From Coptis chinensis (lineage: Eukaryota; Streptophyta; Magnoliopsida; Ranunculales; Ranunculaceae), in assembly GCA_015680905.1 (NCBI GenBank), contig CM027380.1:13906001-13970000 (forward strand): a stretch of DNA of 64,000 nucleotides. The letters run 5' to 3'. Position 1 is the first letter of the stretch. The number at the start of each line of letters is the position of its first letter. The notes beneath the pieces are model-generated. The model did no database searches. It was given only the letters and a program-made list of their open reading frames with translations, and was not told the origin of the DNA. A program made the position numbers and the translations under genes. This document shows, piece after piece, positions 24,736-37,205 of this stretch.

Positions 24736-25385
24736 TCATAAGAGTTTTTCGACTAAGTTCCAACTCCCAATCAGGAGGATTATAATTATCCACAACCAAT
24801 AACGGCCTATGCCCCCAATCCTCCTTACCCACCCCCACAATATAATCACAGTAGATTTCCCCTTCACCACCTGCAAACTAAAGTTCATTGCAGACGACCT
24901 CTTCACAAAGAAATGCTCTAGCACATCTGATAAACAGATGTTATTGCCCCTCTCATTCAACAAATCCAACACATGGAAAACCCTCCAACTATTCCCTACA
25001 AACCGACAAGGGCTTTTCCACAAAAAGTTCAAAACTTCCGGCCACAGTAAAGGCGTGAGAACGGCAACCTTATCCCAACCTTCGGTTGACCATAATAAAC
25101 CACAACACCCCCATCCCAGGAACGTAATCCAAGCCAAACACATTCCTCTCTCTCCACCTGTGTCATTATCGGTCGTCGGAGTCCACCCGACCAAACTCCG
25201 CCCTCAAAGCAGTAAGTACAATCTACAAACCTAGGTACAGCCTCCTCAACTATCGTCTCGATGGGGAAGACAATGGCCTCACCTATACCACGAGCCCTAT
25301 CACCATCATCTCCATCACTCACAGATCTCTCTCTCCACTGATCCAAGTCAACTTCCCCACTCAAGCTATCACTAGTAATCGACAT
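24736..25385 (-). mobile_element. Fossil of the same transposon-domain type, minus strand, first block
   Basis: On the minus strand the reading starts MSITSDSLSGEVDLDQW with an acidic N-terminus, then GVVVYYGQ.KVGIRLPFSRL and NSWRVFHVLDLLNE, which are the recognisable parts of the same plant gypsy-type transposon domain. It faces the plus-strand fragment at 24,153. It is broken. The pair looks like remains of two nested or adjacent elements and not like host genes. Confidence 0.55.
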
Positions 25386-26670
25386 GTCAATAGCAAATAC
25401 GAAAACAAAAAGATCAAATTTTTTTAGTTCAAAGAAGATGCACTTGAAGACAAAAGGTTCAAAAGGGTTTTGTTTTTCTTTCTTTCTGCTTTGTCTCTAC
25501 TTTGTGTTGGTAGAATAAACAATGAAAAGTCTTCACATGCAAAAACCCTTCAGCTGCACAAATCTCGAAAACTGACAAAACGTTTTGCCTTCCCCTAAAA
25601 AACAATCATAACCTCGCCCACAAACCGCCGCGATTTGTGCCTATGGACCAAATCCAACAGTTCCTCGTACATTTTCCAAACCCATTCAAACGAACCAGCT
25701 ATATGAACTGTGTTTGAAAGCTTTGTTTTATATTTTATTTTCACACCACAGCTGTCCAAAGAATAAATAAAATAAATAAAGAGGTTGTGTAAGTACCCTC
25801 CATTCTACATTCATATCACTACAGCACACGTGTCCACACACCAGGTCATATCTTCACAGCTCGTACCAAGCCATCAGGACGTAACGACCCAGACTTAGGT
25901 CGTCCCGAACATCATATACAGTCATATATGGAAGCAAATGATCTACTGCGATCCTAGAGCTCAATTAACACACCAATCAAAGAAACATTTACTTTGTAAC
26001 ATTGGACTTAGCCCTGAGCCTCACCAAAGCCTAGATTTAGGCATCGTTATTAAATATTTGATGTCACATTGCTCCCAAGGTTGGGTACCTAGTGGAGTTG
26101 TGACTGTCCCTGACACCAGTAGAGATGCTGTAACTTTGTAATATTTTGTACCCAATGTCCTAGTCAATTGGCTTATATCAAGTCAAGCGAATTCTTTTCC
26201 AACAAAAAAAAAAAGTCAAGCGAATTCTGTTTAAACTTTAAAGGACATGACAAAGTAATGTATGATGCATCAGTGAATCAGTGATCACTCCGTCCAGACT
26301 GCAGAGTCGCACAAAAGTAGTGGATGTGTGAGTCTTTTCTGAAAAAGAGATAGGCAAACAATGTCCTTCAAGCTGAAAGTGCACGAGAACCAGCAGCCCC
26401 TGGCACTTCCATCACGTGGGCACTGGACGCTCCACAACCATAGCCATCCATCAATTGTGGGCCCCAATATATGCACTTTCAAGAAAAATGACCAACTGTT
26501 TCATAAAACTACTGAGGAAAGAGTATGCCGCGTGGTCCTGAAGAGGCCGGGAGTATGCAAATTATCAGTGTGCTTATAATTACGAAGTTTTCATCTACCT
26601 ATATTTACAGAAAGTTTCAAAACAAATTCCACATTTTGAAGAAAAGTTGTAGTTACTGTCAAACCTAGTC
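25386..26670. other. Region upstream of PUP gene 2a
   Basis: No gene with a recognisable product is present. A 67-residue open frame at 25,938-26,141 is nearly the same in the second block (52,072-52,287) but has no known domain. From about 25,960 to the PUP start the two blocks are almost identical, whereas 25,840-25,950 differs more between them. Confidence 0.5.
26413..26418 (+). promoter_or_regulatory. G-box CACGTG upstream of PUP gene 2a
   Basis: The palindrome CACGTG, in the context ATCACGTGGGCAC, lies about 255 bases before the start codon and is conserved at 52,560-52,565. In plants this motif is bound by bZIP and bHLH factors. Whether it works here is not shown. Confidence 0.4.
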
Positions 26671-27472
26671 ATGGATGAAGAAGCCATTGACATAACCGGC
26701 AAAAACAGCAACAGCAGCCCCCATCAAGAAGAACAAATCCATGAAGTTGATACTTCTTCTCTTAAATTGTTCACTTGTCTGTTTTGGACAAATAAGTGGG
26801 CCTTTGCTACTCAGGCTTTACTACATGCATGGAGGCAAACGCATATGGTTAACCAGTTGGTTACAAACAGCAGCTTTCCCACTCCTCCTCATTCCTCCCT
26901 TGCTATCACGAGCTCGTGATCGGGCTCATGACCAATCTCAATCAACTAACCAAGCAATAGCATCCAATTTTCTCCTAAGCCCAAAGCTCCTAATCGCTAG
27001 TGTTTTTATGGGCCTTATAGCTGGATTAGATAGTTATCTATTTGGGCTGGGCTTACGCTATCTCCCTGTGTCAACCTCCTCTATACTCACGTCTACCCAA
27101 CTTGCATTCACTGCTGTCTTTTCACTTCTTCTTGTTAAGCAAAAATTCACTCCCTTCTCAGTAAATTCTGTAGTCCTAATGACCCTTGGTGCGGTCATTT
27201 TAGCATTCCATACGAACAGCGATCGACCTAATGGTGTGTCCAATGGAGAGTACTTCCTGGGCTTCTTCATGACACTTGGTGCAGCTGCATTGTTGGGTTT
27301 TATGCTGCCTTTAGTTGAGCTATCGTATTCCAAGGCTTGCAAAGCTATAACTTATGATCTGGTGTTGCAAGTGCAATTTTTGGTATCTATGGTTGCAACA
27401 ATATTTTGCACCATAGGCATGATTATTAACAAAGACTTTCGTGGTTTATATCTTCTCTCTTTACATCATTGT

Positions 27473-27713
27473 TGTTATTTATGCTAGGAGATACATATGG
27501 TGGTTAGCTTGTTAGGTTAAAGGGATTGAGTGTGTAGAAGAAGAAAAAGAAATGATGGAGGCACAAGAAGAAGGTAGGGTTTAGAGTATATTTACCCTAA
27601 CTTACAATACATATATTTATACTAGAGATGGAATAACCTAAATAGTAACAAGCTAAATAAGGTATGGTCTCACACTTATAGAATGTATGAGACCGACACT
27701 ACATACTTCAACA
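27473..27713 (-). repeat. Left LTR (3' LTR) of the first intronic Copia
   Basis: It begins TGTTATTTATGC and ends CTTCAACA. The polypurine tract complement CCCCCCTTC follows directly. It is almost identical to 53,623-53,863, with one substitution seen by eye. Confidence 0.93.
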
Positions 27714-30700
27714 CCCCCCTTCAAGCTGGAGCATAGATATCGCTCATGCCTAGCTTGTTACCAATATAACTCGAAGGCTGGGCGAATGTTTGGTTTGGTG
27801 AAGATATCGCCTAACCCGATCTCGAGAAGCCACATAAAGTACTTATCTCCTTTGTTTTCAACCTTATGTCCGACATAATGACAATCTACCTCTATGTGCT
27901 TAGTTCTCTCATGAAATCTTTGGATTAGAAGCGATATGAATGGCTACCGATTGTCACAATGAAGAGGGATCGGTGAGTCGTACCGAAAACCTAACTCATG
28001 TAGCATATTGCGGATCCACATTAACTCGCGGTCCCTTTGAGCCATAGCTCTATACTCACCTCTACACTAGACTTTGACACAACCGCTTGCTTTTACTCTT
28101 TCATGTCACCAAATTTCCATAAAGGAAAGTACAATATCCGATGGTGGAGCGTCTATTTGAAGCCCGATCCTGCATGTCGGCGATCGAATATCAACAACAT
28201 CAAAATTTCCATTAGAGCGATAGACCAATCCACGACGGGAGAACCTTTCAAATACCTCAAAATACGAATAAGCGCACGGTAGTGAGGAATGTGGTGCATC
28301 ATTATCTTGAGATACTTACAATCGGACCAAAAAGGAGATATCGAGGCGAGTAATAGTAGCATAAATCGGCTTTCCCACCAATCTACGGTATCCCTCAATA
28401 TCGGCATACATATCTCCAACATCCATTTGGAGTTTGTCGTTCGAATCCATAGGAGTCTCTCTTCGGCGAGCTCTAAATTACATGTCTCGGCGGCGGGTCT
28501 AATACATACTTTCTCTGAGAAATGAATTTCACCGAGGAACCGGTAACTTCAATGCCTAAGAAATACCGGTTCTCCTAGATCTTTGGTCTAGAAGCTGTCT
28601 TGAGATTGACTTTAATTCGATCAATACCCGTTTGTCGACCTGTGACAATGATATCATCAACATACACAACTAAGACAATAATCCTTTCTTTGGGTCTTTT
28701 CGGTAAAACGGAATGATCATATTCACACCTAGTCATTCCATTAGCCATCAAAACGACTAAACCCATGAAACCAAGCTCTAGGAGACTGCTTGAGCCCATA
28801 AAGAGACTTCTTTAATCGGCGGACTTTCCCCTCGAGCAACAAAACCGGGGAGGTTGAACCATATAGATTTCCTCGGAAGATCACCATGTAAAAGGCATTC
28901 TTAACATCCACATGAAATAGAGGCCGGTGATGATGAGCGGCAAGAGAAATCACAATATCTGTAGGCGAGCTTGGCAACCGAGAAAACGTCTCCGAGTAAT
29001 CAATAGCATATGTGCGGGTAAAGCCTTTGCAAACTGACGAGCCTTTAAGCGAGAAATAATACCATCAGTTATGCTTAATAGTGAAAACCCACTTACAAGC
29101 AACCGCTTTCTTCGGAAGGAAGAAGGAAGATCTGTAAGAACCCAAGTGTCATTAGAATACAAGGCACTCAACTCCTCGTCCATTGCTTGCTTCCGGCCGG
29201 GATGAGATAGAGCATCCACAGTAGTTAGGCGGGGACGAGGCGAACAACAAGGGCGTAGCAAAAGACTTGACGGATGGTGGTAAATGATCGGTGGAAACAT
29301 ACTTAAAAATAGAATATTTAGCATACTTACTAGGAAGACGCATACTAGCAGGTGGACGTTCAAGTTTCCGGAGTGCAATCGGAACATCAAGGTTAGATGG
29401 AATGGCAATAGGATCCACAAACCGATTGGGAAGAGGTGAGAGCGTGAGCGATTGAACTTTTCGGCCTCAAACTCGGAATGGCCCGAAAGAACTTGGCGCC
29501 AGCTCTCTGGAAGGCTATCAATGAAGCGCGGTCGCTCGATCGCTGGAACTTCGACCATCGAGGGAGCGCAGTCGGCGCTTCTGGGAAGGCTATTAGTGGC
29601 GCGGGTGGCGCTCCTTCTTCACTCGCTCCCTCATTTTCACCAAGATCATATCCAACACCACCGGATGGCATAACACAATCCTCAAATGGTTGAGAGGACA
29701 TCTTCCGCCGAAGAGTAAAATGGGACATCTTTAAAAAGGTAACATCGGCCTGAGACAAATGATTTGCTTGCGGAGATGAGGACTATAACACTTGTACCCT
29801 TCGCGTAATGCGTGAATACCCAAGAAAAACACACTTAATAGCACGAGAGTCTAACTTATCGCGACACGGCTTAAGATTATGAACAAAGCGGATACCATGA
29901 CCAAAATCCGAGGGGAAGATGGAAAGAAGATTAACCGGGAAAAATAGCGAGTGTGGTGTTTTGCCTCCTAATACCGAAGAGGGCATCACGATTAATCAAG
30001 TATGTGGCGATGGGGATCGCCTCGCCCAATAAAACTTTGGGAGATTTGTTTTGAAACATTAAGTATCGAGGCGACTTCAAGAATGGGTATGTTCTTTTAC
30101 CGGCTGACCCCATTTTGTTGAGGTGTATCCACCGGGGAGGTTTGATGTGTAATGCCATGGTCATCTAAAAACTCGGAATATTGTAGAGATATAGTCTTTG
30201 GCATTACGGTTCGAAAAACATACATGTGTGCGAGAATACCGATTAGTAATCTCGGCATAGAATTTTTGAAAAGCGAGAGAATACTTGAGAACGATTTTCC
30301 ATAATATAGACCCCAACAAACCGCGAGAAAAATCATCTATAAATGTAATAAAATATTTGGCTCCAAAAAGGCCGGTGGTTTACAAGGACCCGGACATATC
30401 CGAATGGACTAAGCGAAAGGAGCACTAGAACACTTATTTAACCTATTTTTGTAAGTATACGACGATGTTTAGCTAACTCACAAACCTCACAACCTAAAGA
30501 CTGAATACTAGAAGAAATCTTGGGAACTAAACTTCGCAAACTAGCGGAGGAAGATGACCAAGACGCCTATGTCATGCCGAGCGGAGATCGAGATTGTAAA
30601 AAGTCGCTTCTAGTGAGAGTGCCCATAATCATCTTGAAAGTAATAGATGCCCCGTGCTCATACCCCCACCAACTAGTGTCTTTGTGCGTAGATCCCGAAA

Positions 30701-32183
30701 CACAACATGAGTGGAAGAAAACATGACATTACTGATTGAAGAAATTGGGTGAGGCGATGAACGAATTAATAGATTAAAGGGGAAATTTTGAATAAGCAAG
30801 ACTGAGACAAGTGATATATTACGAGTTAATTGAATAGTACCCTGACCAAGAATACTAGCCTTTGCCCCATTTGCTAATGTGACATATGATGGTGTGTGAG
30901 TATACGCAAGACTAGAAAACATTTGGGGATTACGTCATATGATCGAAGCTCGAGTCAATAATAACCCAAGAGTTGTTATCACTTGTATGAAGACATGTTT
31001 TACCTAAATCGGCTAGTGGTCCTTGATGGGGTAGTCGGACAAACTCGATGAACTGGGAATAGCTTGTATCCGCTTCATCGGGTACGCAAAGTCTTCTTGA
31101 ACTTCGTTGAAAATCAGTCACTTCGATCAACTACCGTGGCATTGTTGGCTTTGTGCAAAGATGGGCGCGTCTGTTATATCCCAACAAAAATCAAGACTAT
31201 GATTTGTGCGCCCACAATGCTCACAAGGCTCAAAGCGCCAATACCACGACGCCCTCCTCCGAGTACGACCACCCCACGGCCACGACCCCTACCTCCTTCT
31301 TTGCGCCATTACCACGACCCGGAAGAAGGGTTGTTATTTGCTTGGAGGGATCAATAAAGCCCTTGTCATTGTGCCTTGGAGGAGGTGCGATATCTGAGAC
31401 AAACGAGTAAGCCTCGGGCAGTAGGGAGCTTAGATTCAAACTTGAACTTGGGCTTTCACATTAGCAAACTTCGGGGCGTAGCCCGGATAGAATTTGGAGA
31501 CTTCGAAATTCCTCTCTTTGTTTCTTCAAGCGATTTATATGCGTAGTAAGTGGGTGATATATATTGAGTTCTTCCCACTTGCTACGAAGAGAATTGTAAT
31601 ATTGAGAGATAGACATATCTCCTTGAGTGAGATCAAAGATGTTCTCATACTGTTGAAGATCTGAGAAGTATTCGAGATTGAGAGTATGATTCTTGTAGAT
31701 ACTCCCAAATCTCCTTCGAGATTTTAAAAACCATACGATATTACAAACATCTTTCTCCATAGTATTCCCGGAAATTCTTAACCAAGGCGTCATCTTTTGT
31801 CCGGGTTGTCTTTCCTTTATCATCCGGGGGGATCTAGGATGATTTTCCTTACCTTTCGATAAAGATAAGATATGCGCCTCGCGCCCATTGAAGGTAATTG
31901 GCAACACCCTCAATTTGTGAGGTCATACCAACAGAAAAAGCAGGGCGTATTAAGAATTCATCGGATTTTTGGAACAACATCGGTCATTGTAAAGAGAAGA
32001 AAAACTCACTTGATGAAAAAGAATACTAAGCTGCAAAGCTGCTTGAGGAGGGCGTCTCCTCTTTATCAATAATGAGAGAGATTGCGGAGCGAAACAATCT
32101 TAAGACACCAACTAATACTAAAGCTGGAACCTTGGCGGGGATCTCTCTCCCAGCATTCTCTAAGCGAGTAGGCTCCGATACCA

Positions 32184-32422
32184 TGTTATTTATGCTAGGA
32201 GATACATATGGTGGTTAACTTGTTAGGTTAAAGGGATTGAGTGTGTAGAAGAAGAAAAAGAAATGATGGAGGCACAAGAAGAAGGTAGGGTTTAGAATAT
32301 ATTTACCCTAACCTACAACATATATTTATACTGGAGATGGAATAACCTAAATAACAACAAGCTAAATAAGGTACGGTCTCACACTTATAGAATGTGTGAG
32401 ACCGACACTACATACTTCAACA
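32184..32422 (-). repeat. Right LTR (5' LTR) of the first intronic Copia
   Basis: It has the same TGTTATTTATG and CTTCAACA ends as the left LTR. The primer-binding site abuts its inner edge and the ATTGT target repeat abuts its outer edge. Confidence 0.93.
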
Positions 32423-33558
32423 ATTGTTGAAAGCTATCTTTGAAAGAAGTGGCTGGCTTGGCTGTACCGAGTCGAGTCCTAAACAGCTCACATCTTAAAG
32501 AGGAGTACATAACGGGTGGCCCTCTTGTTTTAAATTTAGGCCGTCTTTTGTTTGGTGTTCTTCCGTCGGGTTCAGACTTCAGACCCATTTTACGGGTTAA
32601 AGCCCGATAACCCATGAATGCTCGGCTTGGAAATGTTAGAAGCCCATTAATGACTTAATGACCTGGTTTTCAGACTAACCCAAGGCCCAAGCTGGCTCTG
32701 GCTATGGCAGTGTGGCTAGATGCCCGAACGTCGTTCACGCTTGTGCCGTATCGTTTCCTGTGGTCAAGAGTTTTATGAAATAATTGTTCATCACTTCATC
32801 TGTTTAGGAGTTGAGACTTGAGACCTTTATTTCTCAATTGCTCAATAGCGAGACCCCGAAAAGCAAAAGTCCCCACCTTACTTTGTCCTCCGCGTATAGA
32901 AATATGAGACGATAACAAATTAACATGCTACACGCCTTGTACATGCCATCCACTAAAAGACGCTTCTTGTTTTATGACTCTTAAAATATGGACTCAAAGA
33001 AGTTAGAGCCCCGTGAAGAAAAAATAAATGTGTATTTTATAGTGCAAAACATGCAATACGAGTTTCTTGTAGACGTGATTCGCCTATTGTGCCGTGCGAC
33101 CTAATATGCGCTAATTAACAGGCCAGTATGCCCAAGGTGTATGTCAAATGGCATTGGAAGCTAGATGCCACTGACCTAATTTTGTTTCCTAATCCTAAGT
33201 ATTAACTATTTCCTCTCATTTTCTTGTGAAGGCTATGACAAGAGAAGCTCGAGAGTATGAACTTGGAGAAGGGAAGTATTACATGGTGATAGCATTGGCG
33301 GCAATTGGTATGCAGTGTTTACTAGTAGGAAATCTAGGTGTGGTTTTCTGCTCCACAGCTCTTTTTAGTGGAGTTCTTCTAGCTCTGTTACTGCCTCTTC
33401 AACAAATATTTGCAGTTATTTTCTTCCATGAGAGATTCAACGCAGAGAAAGGAATGTCCTTAGCTTTGTCTCTTTGGGGATTTGTTTCTTACTTCTACGG
33501 GGAATACAACTTGATAAAGAAACAAAAGCAAGCACCACCTATGACCCAAATTCCTTAA

Positions 33559-33972
33559 ATATTCCTTAAATATAACCCAAACAAACCGTATTGGGTGCTT
33601 CAAATTTAAGAGTAAGAAAACAAGTCCTGCTCCCGTGAGCGGTAATGTTACGAACTTACAATTGACATCGTTGGTTGTTGGAATGATTCCCTTAATGCAT
33701 AAATATGTAGTGTGATCTTCACAATAGTGACATTACAGTTGTGGCATTTTGTAGCAATTGATCCACAACAGCATGCGGATTGGAGTGTATATATCTACTT
33801 TTGGCACACAGCAGTGCGTAAAACAAATTTAAGAGCTACAACTTTGAGTGGTATACTTTTTCTCAAATTGATGTGTAGGGTCTTTAGTAGCTGAGGCCGG
33901 ATTGAAAACATTGATTAAACAATGGAATATCAATCAAGTGGCCCCAGATCTATATCACCAATGTGTTCAGGG
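33559..33972 (+). other. 3' flank of PUP gene 2a
   Basis: Probable 3' untranslated region and downstream DNA. It is nearly identical to 59,741-60,178 except just after the stop codon, where the second block has a stretch of about two dozen extra bases (about 59,746-59,775). No other gene is seen. Confidence 0.45.
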
Positions 33973-35007
33973 TAGGGGTGGGCAATGGGCCTGTCAGACT
34001 AGCCTAACTTTAAACATTTAAAACCTTTCAGTTATTAGGGTTGGTAGGGTCATAAGTCTAAATTCCCTCGACTAAACCACAAAGCCTAACTCTTTAACAG
34101 TTTTAGAGCCGAATTCGGGGCGGGCCTATATATTTTCTTTTTTTTGCGTCGGTTTTAAAACTTCGTTTTATATTCTGAAAAATTTCAAAGATTTGCAAAC
34201 TCAAAGTCAGGCCACTTTGAAATTTGAATAACAACCAATCTAGTAATAATTAGCGATAAGTCCAATGATTTAAAATCATATCCACAATCTAATAAACTAA
34301 AAGTCGTGTAGACTTCGTATTTATATTTTAAAATTACAGGTTAAAATCGCCAAAACATATTTTGGAATGAAACTTTCACCCGACATAAATCATGTTATTT
34401 CTGTACTCAAATCTCACCAAAAATTACGTTTAACATTGAAAGAGCAAAAACAAATAAAAGTATGGAATGAGTTTTTCTTGGCGTCGCCACTTTATTTTTA
34501 TTAAAATTTTAGTTTAACATTGAAACACAAAACAAATAAGAGTATGGAATGAGTTTTCTTGACGTCAACCTATTTTTATTAAATTTAGTGCCCAATGCTC
34601 ATTATTGTTAGCGGCATTTAGGTTAGGCGGGGAGTTGTGAGGTGTACGTGAGTTGTGAGATAGAAACAATTAGGTTTCAAAGTTTTTATGATATAAAGCC
34701 GAGTTATTAGAAATCTTCATACGGTAAGTGATAAATTCTGAAAGGATAGTGTTATTTTAATTGAAAATATGTATGAGGGAGTTAGATAGTTTTAGTTGTG
34801 TATTTTATAGTGAAATTATAATTATAGTTAGGGGCTTAGTTAGGGTCGGGCCTATGTTTGAACACGACTCGACCTGCGCTTAGAAGGCATTAGGGCGGGT
34901 GGTACGCCTCTCTTCTGTAAGAACTTGGTTTGTAAAGAACTTTATAGGGCTTAGATTCGGGTCGGTCGAAACGGATTAGGGTCGTTATGGCCAAATTCCC
35001 ACCCCTA
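33973..35007. mobile_element. hAT-like nonautonomous DNA transposon, first block
   Basis: The ends are TAGGGGTGGGCAAT and ATTCCCACCCCTA, the inverted form common to plant hAT nonautonomous elements. The flanks GTTCAGGG (33,965-33,972) and GTTGAGAG (35,008-35,015) agree at 6 of 8 positions, fitting a worn 8-bp target duplication. No transposase frame is present. The interior contains repeated AGTATGGAATGAGTTTT stretches and differs noticeably from the partner at 60,179-61,222. Confidence 0.7.
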
Positions 35008-35466
35008 GTTGAGAGTGTGTCGATTTTACTTCAATATCTAAAACGAAATTCACGTGAACGACGACAATCAATATCACTGGTAAAACTTTCTAGATTTTGA
35101 CTAATGTTGATCGATTTGGTGTGTCTTTGTCTCTTTGAAACGTAGCAAATATTGTTGTCAGTAGGCAAATTAAAGCACGAAATGAAATTAAGATAGAAGT
35201 ACAGAACTGACTTAAGTGGACGGCCCTTTAACTATGATTGGCAATCTGGCATCTCCCCCATCATATCAAAGTTCCCTAGATGCTTCAGCTAATGCGTACA
35301 CGAAAAAAATTACCCAGACGGTATAACATTATTTTCACTAATTTTGCTTTCTATGGGGGAATAAATTATTCTTGGGCCGCGGTATTGACACCTCAATAAA
35401 TGAGATTAGCACTCTTTGACCAATTCAAAGGTACTATCACCTCTCCATTAAATACACAAAAACTAA

Positions 35467-35994
35467 CATGACAGTACTGCTGAGGATCGTACAATCAGCG
35501 GCATCGGGTTGTCGCGAGATCCATATTCCAAGAAGGTGATTTGATTGCCGTGGAGTCTTTTTTTTTTTTTTTTTAATAGCCAGTAAAAAAATTAGTTCTT
35601 GTGAGATGATTTTGTTTATTAAAATAGAGTTTTTGTTTGTGTTAATTATCAAAACTCTTCTTCATTAATTGATCACAAAAATTTTCTTATAAGCGTATAA
35701 AAATATTTCCACAAAATAGCAAAATTATGGTTTGATTATGCGACTTTTTTGTCATGGTTTTAGTGTTGTTTCTTGAGTATATATAAAACTTTAAAAATAA
35801 AATAAGATATCGAATATGTGTGTGTCCAATCGCATAAAATTTGAAGTGAAAAAACAAAAATAAAAAAAAAATATGTTATGACAATTGCCCTACCGTGGAA
35901 TATGAGATCTCGCGGCAACCCGATCTTTGTGGATTTGTGATCCAGGTAACTAAGCTGTCGTGGGATATGAAATATCGCAAGAAGCACTGCCGTA
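35467..35994. mobile_element. Foldback (MITE-like) element, first block
   Basis: The left arm (GCATCGGGTTGTCGCGAGAT with flanks) is the inverse of a right arm near 35,890-35,935 (ATCTCGCGGCAACCCGAT). The right side also carries further diverged copies of the arm motif up to 35,994. The element is about 530 bases with no coding content. A clear target duplication is not visible, so the superfamily is open. Confidence 0.6.
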
Positions 35995-36548
35995 GAACTA
36001 TGGGCATGTGTAGGGGGTGTAAAAGGGACGTATAAAAAATCATTATTGTTTTACTTTTTGTCAAATGAGTGCTAATCCATTTATAAGGGTGCCAATACCA
36101 CACCCCTTATTCAAAGTCATTCGGAACATTGGCACAACCGCACTACTCCATACTTCAGAGTTAAGATTAGTTGTTGATTTCTGTCTAATTTTGTTCTGAT
36201 CTCGGTTCATAAAATCCACAAACATCACGACGGACAGCCTGTCTTTTAAGTGTTAAACTACAAATGGAGCTCTTAAGTCTTAACGTTCATTAAAAAAATA
36301 CATCCTTTGGCCGCAAGCAGCAAGCTAATTTTCAATACAGCTTTTACTGCCTGTCAAATGGTTTATACTTCATACATTTCGAGTGTTCTCTTAAAACTTA
36401 AAAAAATTGATCTAGCTTAATAGCATCTATTTTATTGGACAGACTTTATTGAATGGTCCCCTTATTGAATCGCCACCAACCTTATGGAACAAAATTTTAC
36501 TCTTTTCAAGCAGTGGACCACTTAAAACTTTAAAAGTTTTGGATAATT

Positions 36549-36582
36549 TTTTATTTATTTATTTATTTATTTATTTATAATT
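36549..36582. repeat. (TTTA)n microsatellite, first block
   Basis: A run of TTTA units followed by a T-run; the counterpart is near 62,784-62,812. Confidence 0.85.
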
Positions 36583-36747
36583 TTTTTTTTTCACGTAATA
36601 ACTCTTAAGGACAAATCAGAAAAAAAATATCACTCTCAAATCTCAATACCACCATTTTTTAATCACCACAAAACACCAAATAGATGAAAGGTCAAGTATA
36701 TATCCGGACGAAATAAAAAAGCTCAAGGTAGATGAAAGCAAGGCCAA

Positions 36748-37106
36748 ATATTTCGATGTTGAGCGATATATCGGACCCCAAAAACCGATATATATATCGA
36801 ATATATCAATATATCGGTTGATATATGTCTTTTATTGACGATCAAAATTTTGTTTTGTATGTCGATATATTGAAAAATATCAAAAATATCGTTGATATAT
36901 TAATAAAAATCGGTCAAAGATTGGTCAAAGTCAATGATCTATATTGTATATATTGGTCGATATATATCAATATATTTGAAAATCCAATATATATTAGACA
37001 AAATGTGTTAATATATCCACTTTCGACATATCTTAATATATTCATATCGGATACCTCAAAACCAAGATATATCGGTAATATTTCAAAAATATCGACAATA
37101 TTTAGG
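36748..37106. repeat. CGATAT-rich quasi-palindromic repeat, first block
   Basis: Dense CGATATAT, ATATATCG and AATATCG motifs on both strands, similar in kind to 1345-1578. The longer open frames across it on both strands are products of the repeat. Class unknown. Confidence 0.7.
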
Positions 37107-37205
37107 TCCTTGGATGAAAGGTGAAGTAGGTGAAGTATACCCCTTACACGAAATAATAAGCGGCTCAGCCTTAATAGAAACAACTTGGTGTATATAGTAT
37201 AAAGT

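Larger units (their letters stand above)
27473..32422 (-). mobile_element. Copia retrotransposon in the PUP 2a intron (antisense), broken
   Basis: Two LTRs (27,473-27,713 and 32,184-32,422) and a 5-bp target duplication ATTGT (27,468-27,472 and 32,423-32,427) frame a 4.95-kb element on the minus strand. The primer-binding site (32,172-32,183) matches the initiator-Met tRNA end with one mismatch, and a polypurine tract lies beside the left LTR. On the minus strand come gag (UBN2 type), protease, integrase, reverse transcriptase with YVDDI and RNase H. It is broken in well over ten places. The LTRs differ by about 8 substitutions and one short gap in 240 bases by eye, suggesting an age of roughly one to a few million years at usual plant rates. 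Confidence 0.93.
26671..33558 (+). pseudogene. Purine permease (PUP) gene 2a, frame-disrupted copy
   Basis: Exon 1 is 26,671-27,443 and exon 2 is 33,232-33,558 (108 codons plus stop), separated by an intron of about 5.8 kb that holds a Copia element. It is the first-block partner of gene 2b (52,818-59,740) and nearly identical to it. Three small differences affect the reading: one A fewer in the A-run and one C fewer in the C-run of the glutamine/proline-rich N-terminus (about 26,699-26,723), and CGTG in place of CAG at the exon 1/intron junction (27,440-27,443). The first two put the ATG at 26,671 out of frame with the transporter; the membrane part is open from a Met at 26,741. The third disturbs the splice phase. 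Homopolymer and junction differences of this sort can be real decay or assembly error, so the pseudogene label is provisional. Function otherwise as for gene 2b. Confidence 0.7.

Noticed and set aside
36825-37183. Overlapping open frames of 90-155 codons rich in Ile, Tyr and Asp on both strands (also at 62,970-63,437).
   Set aside because: They come from the CGATAT repeat, which lacks stops in several frames by its wording. No domain or start context supports a protein.
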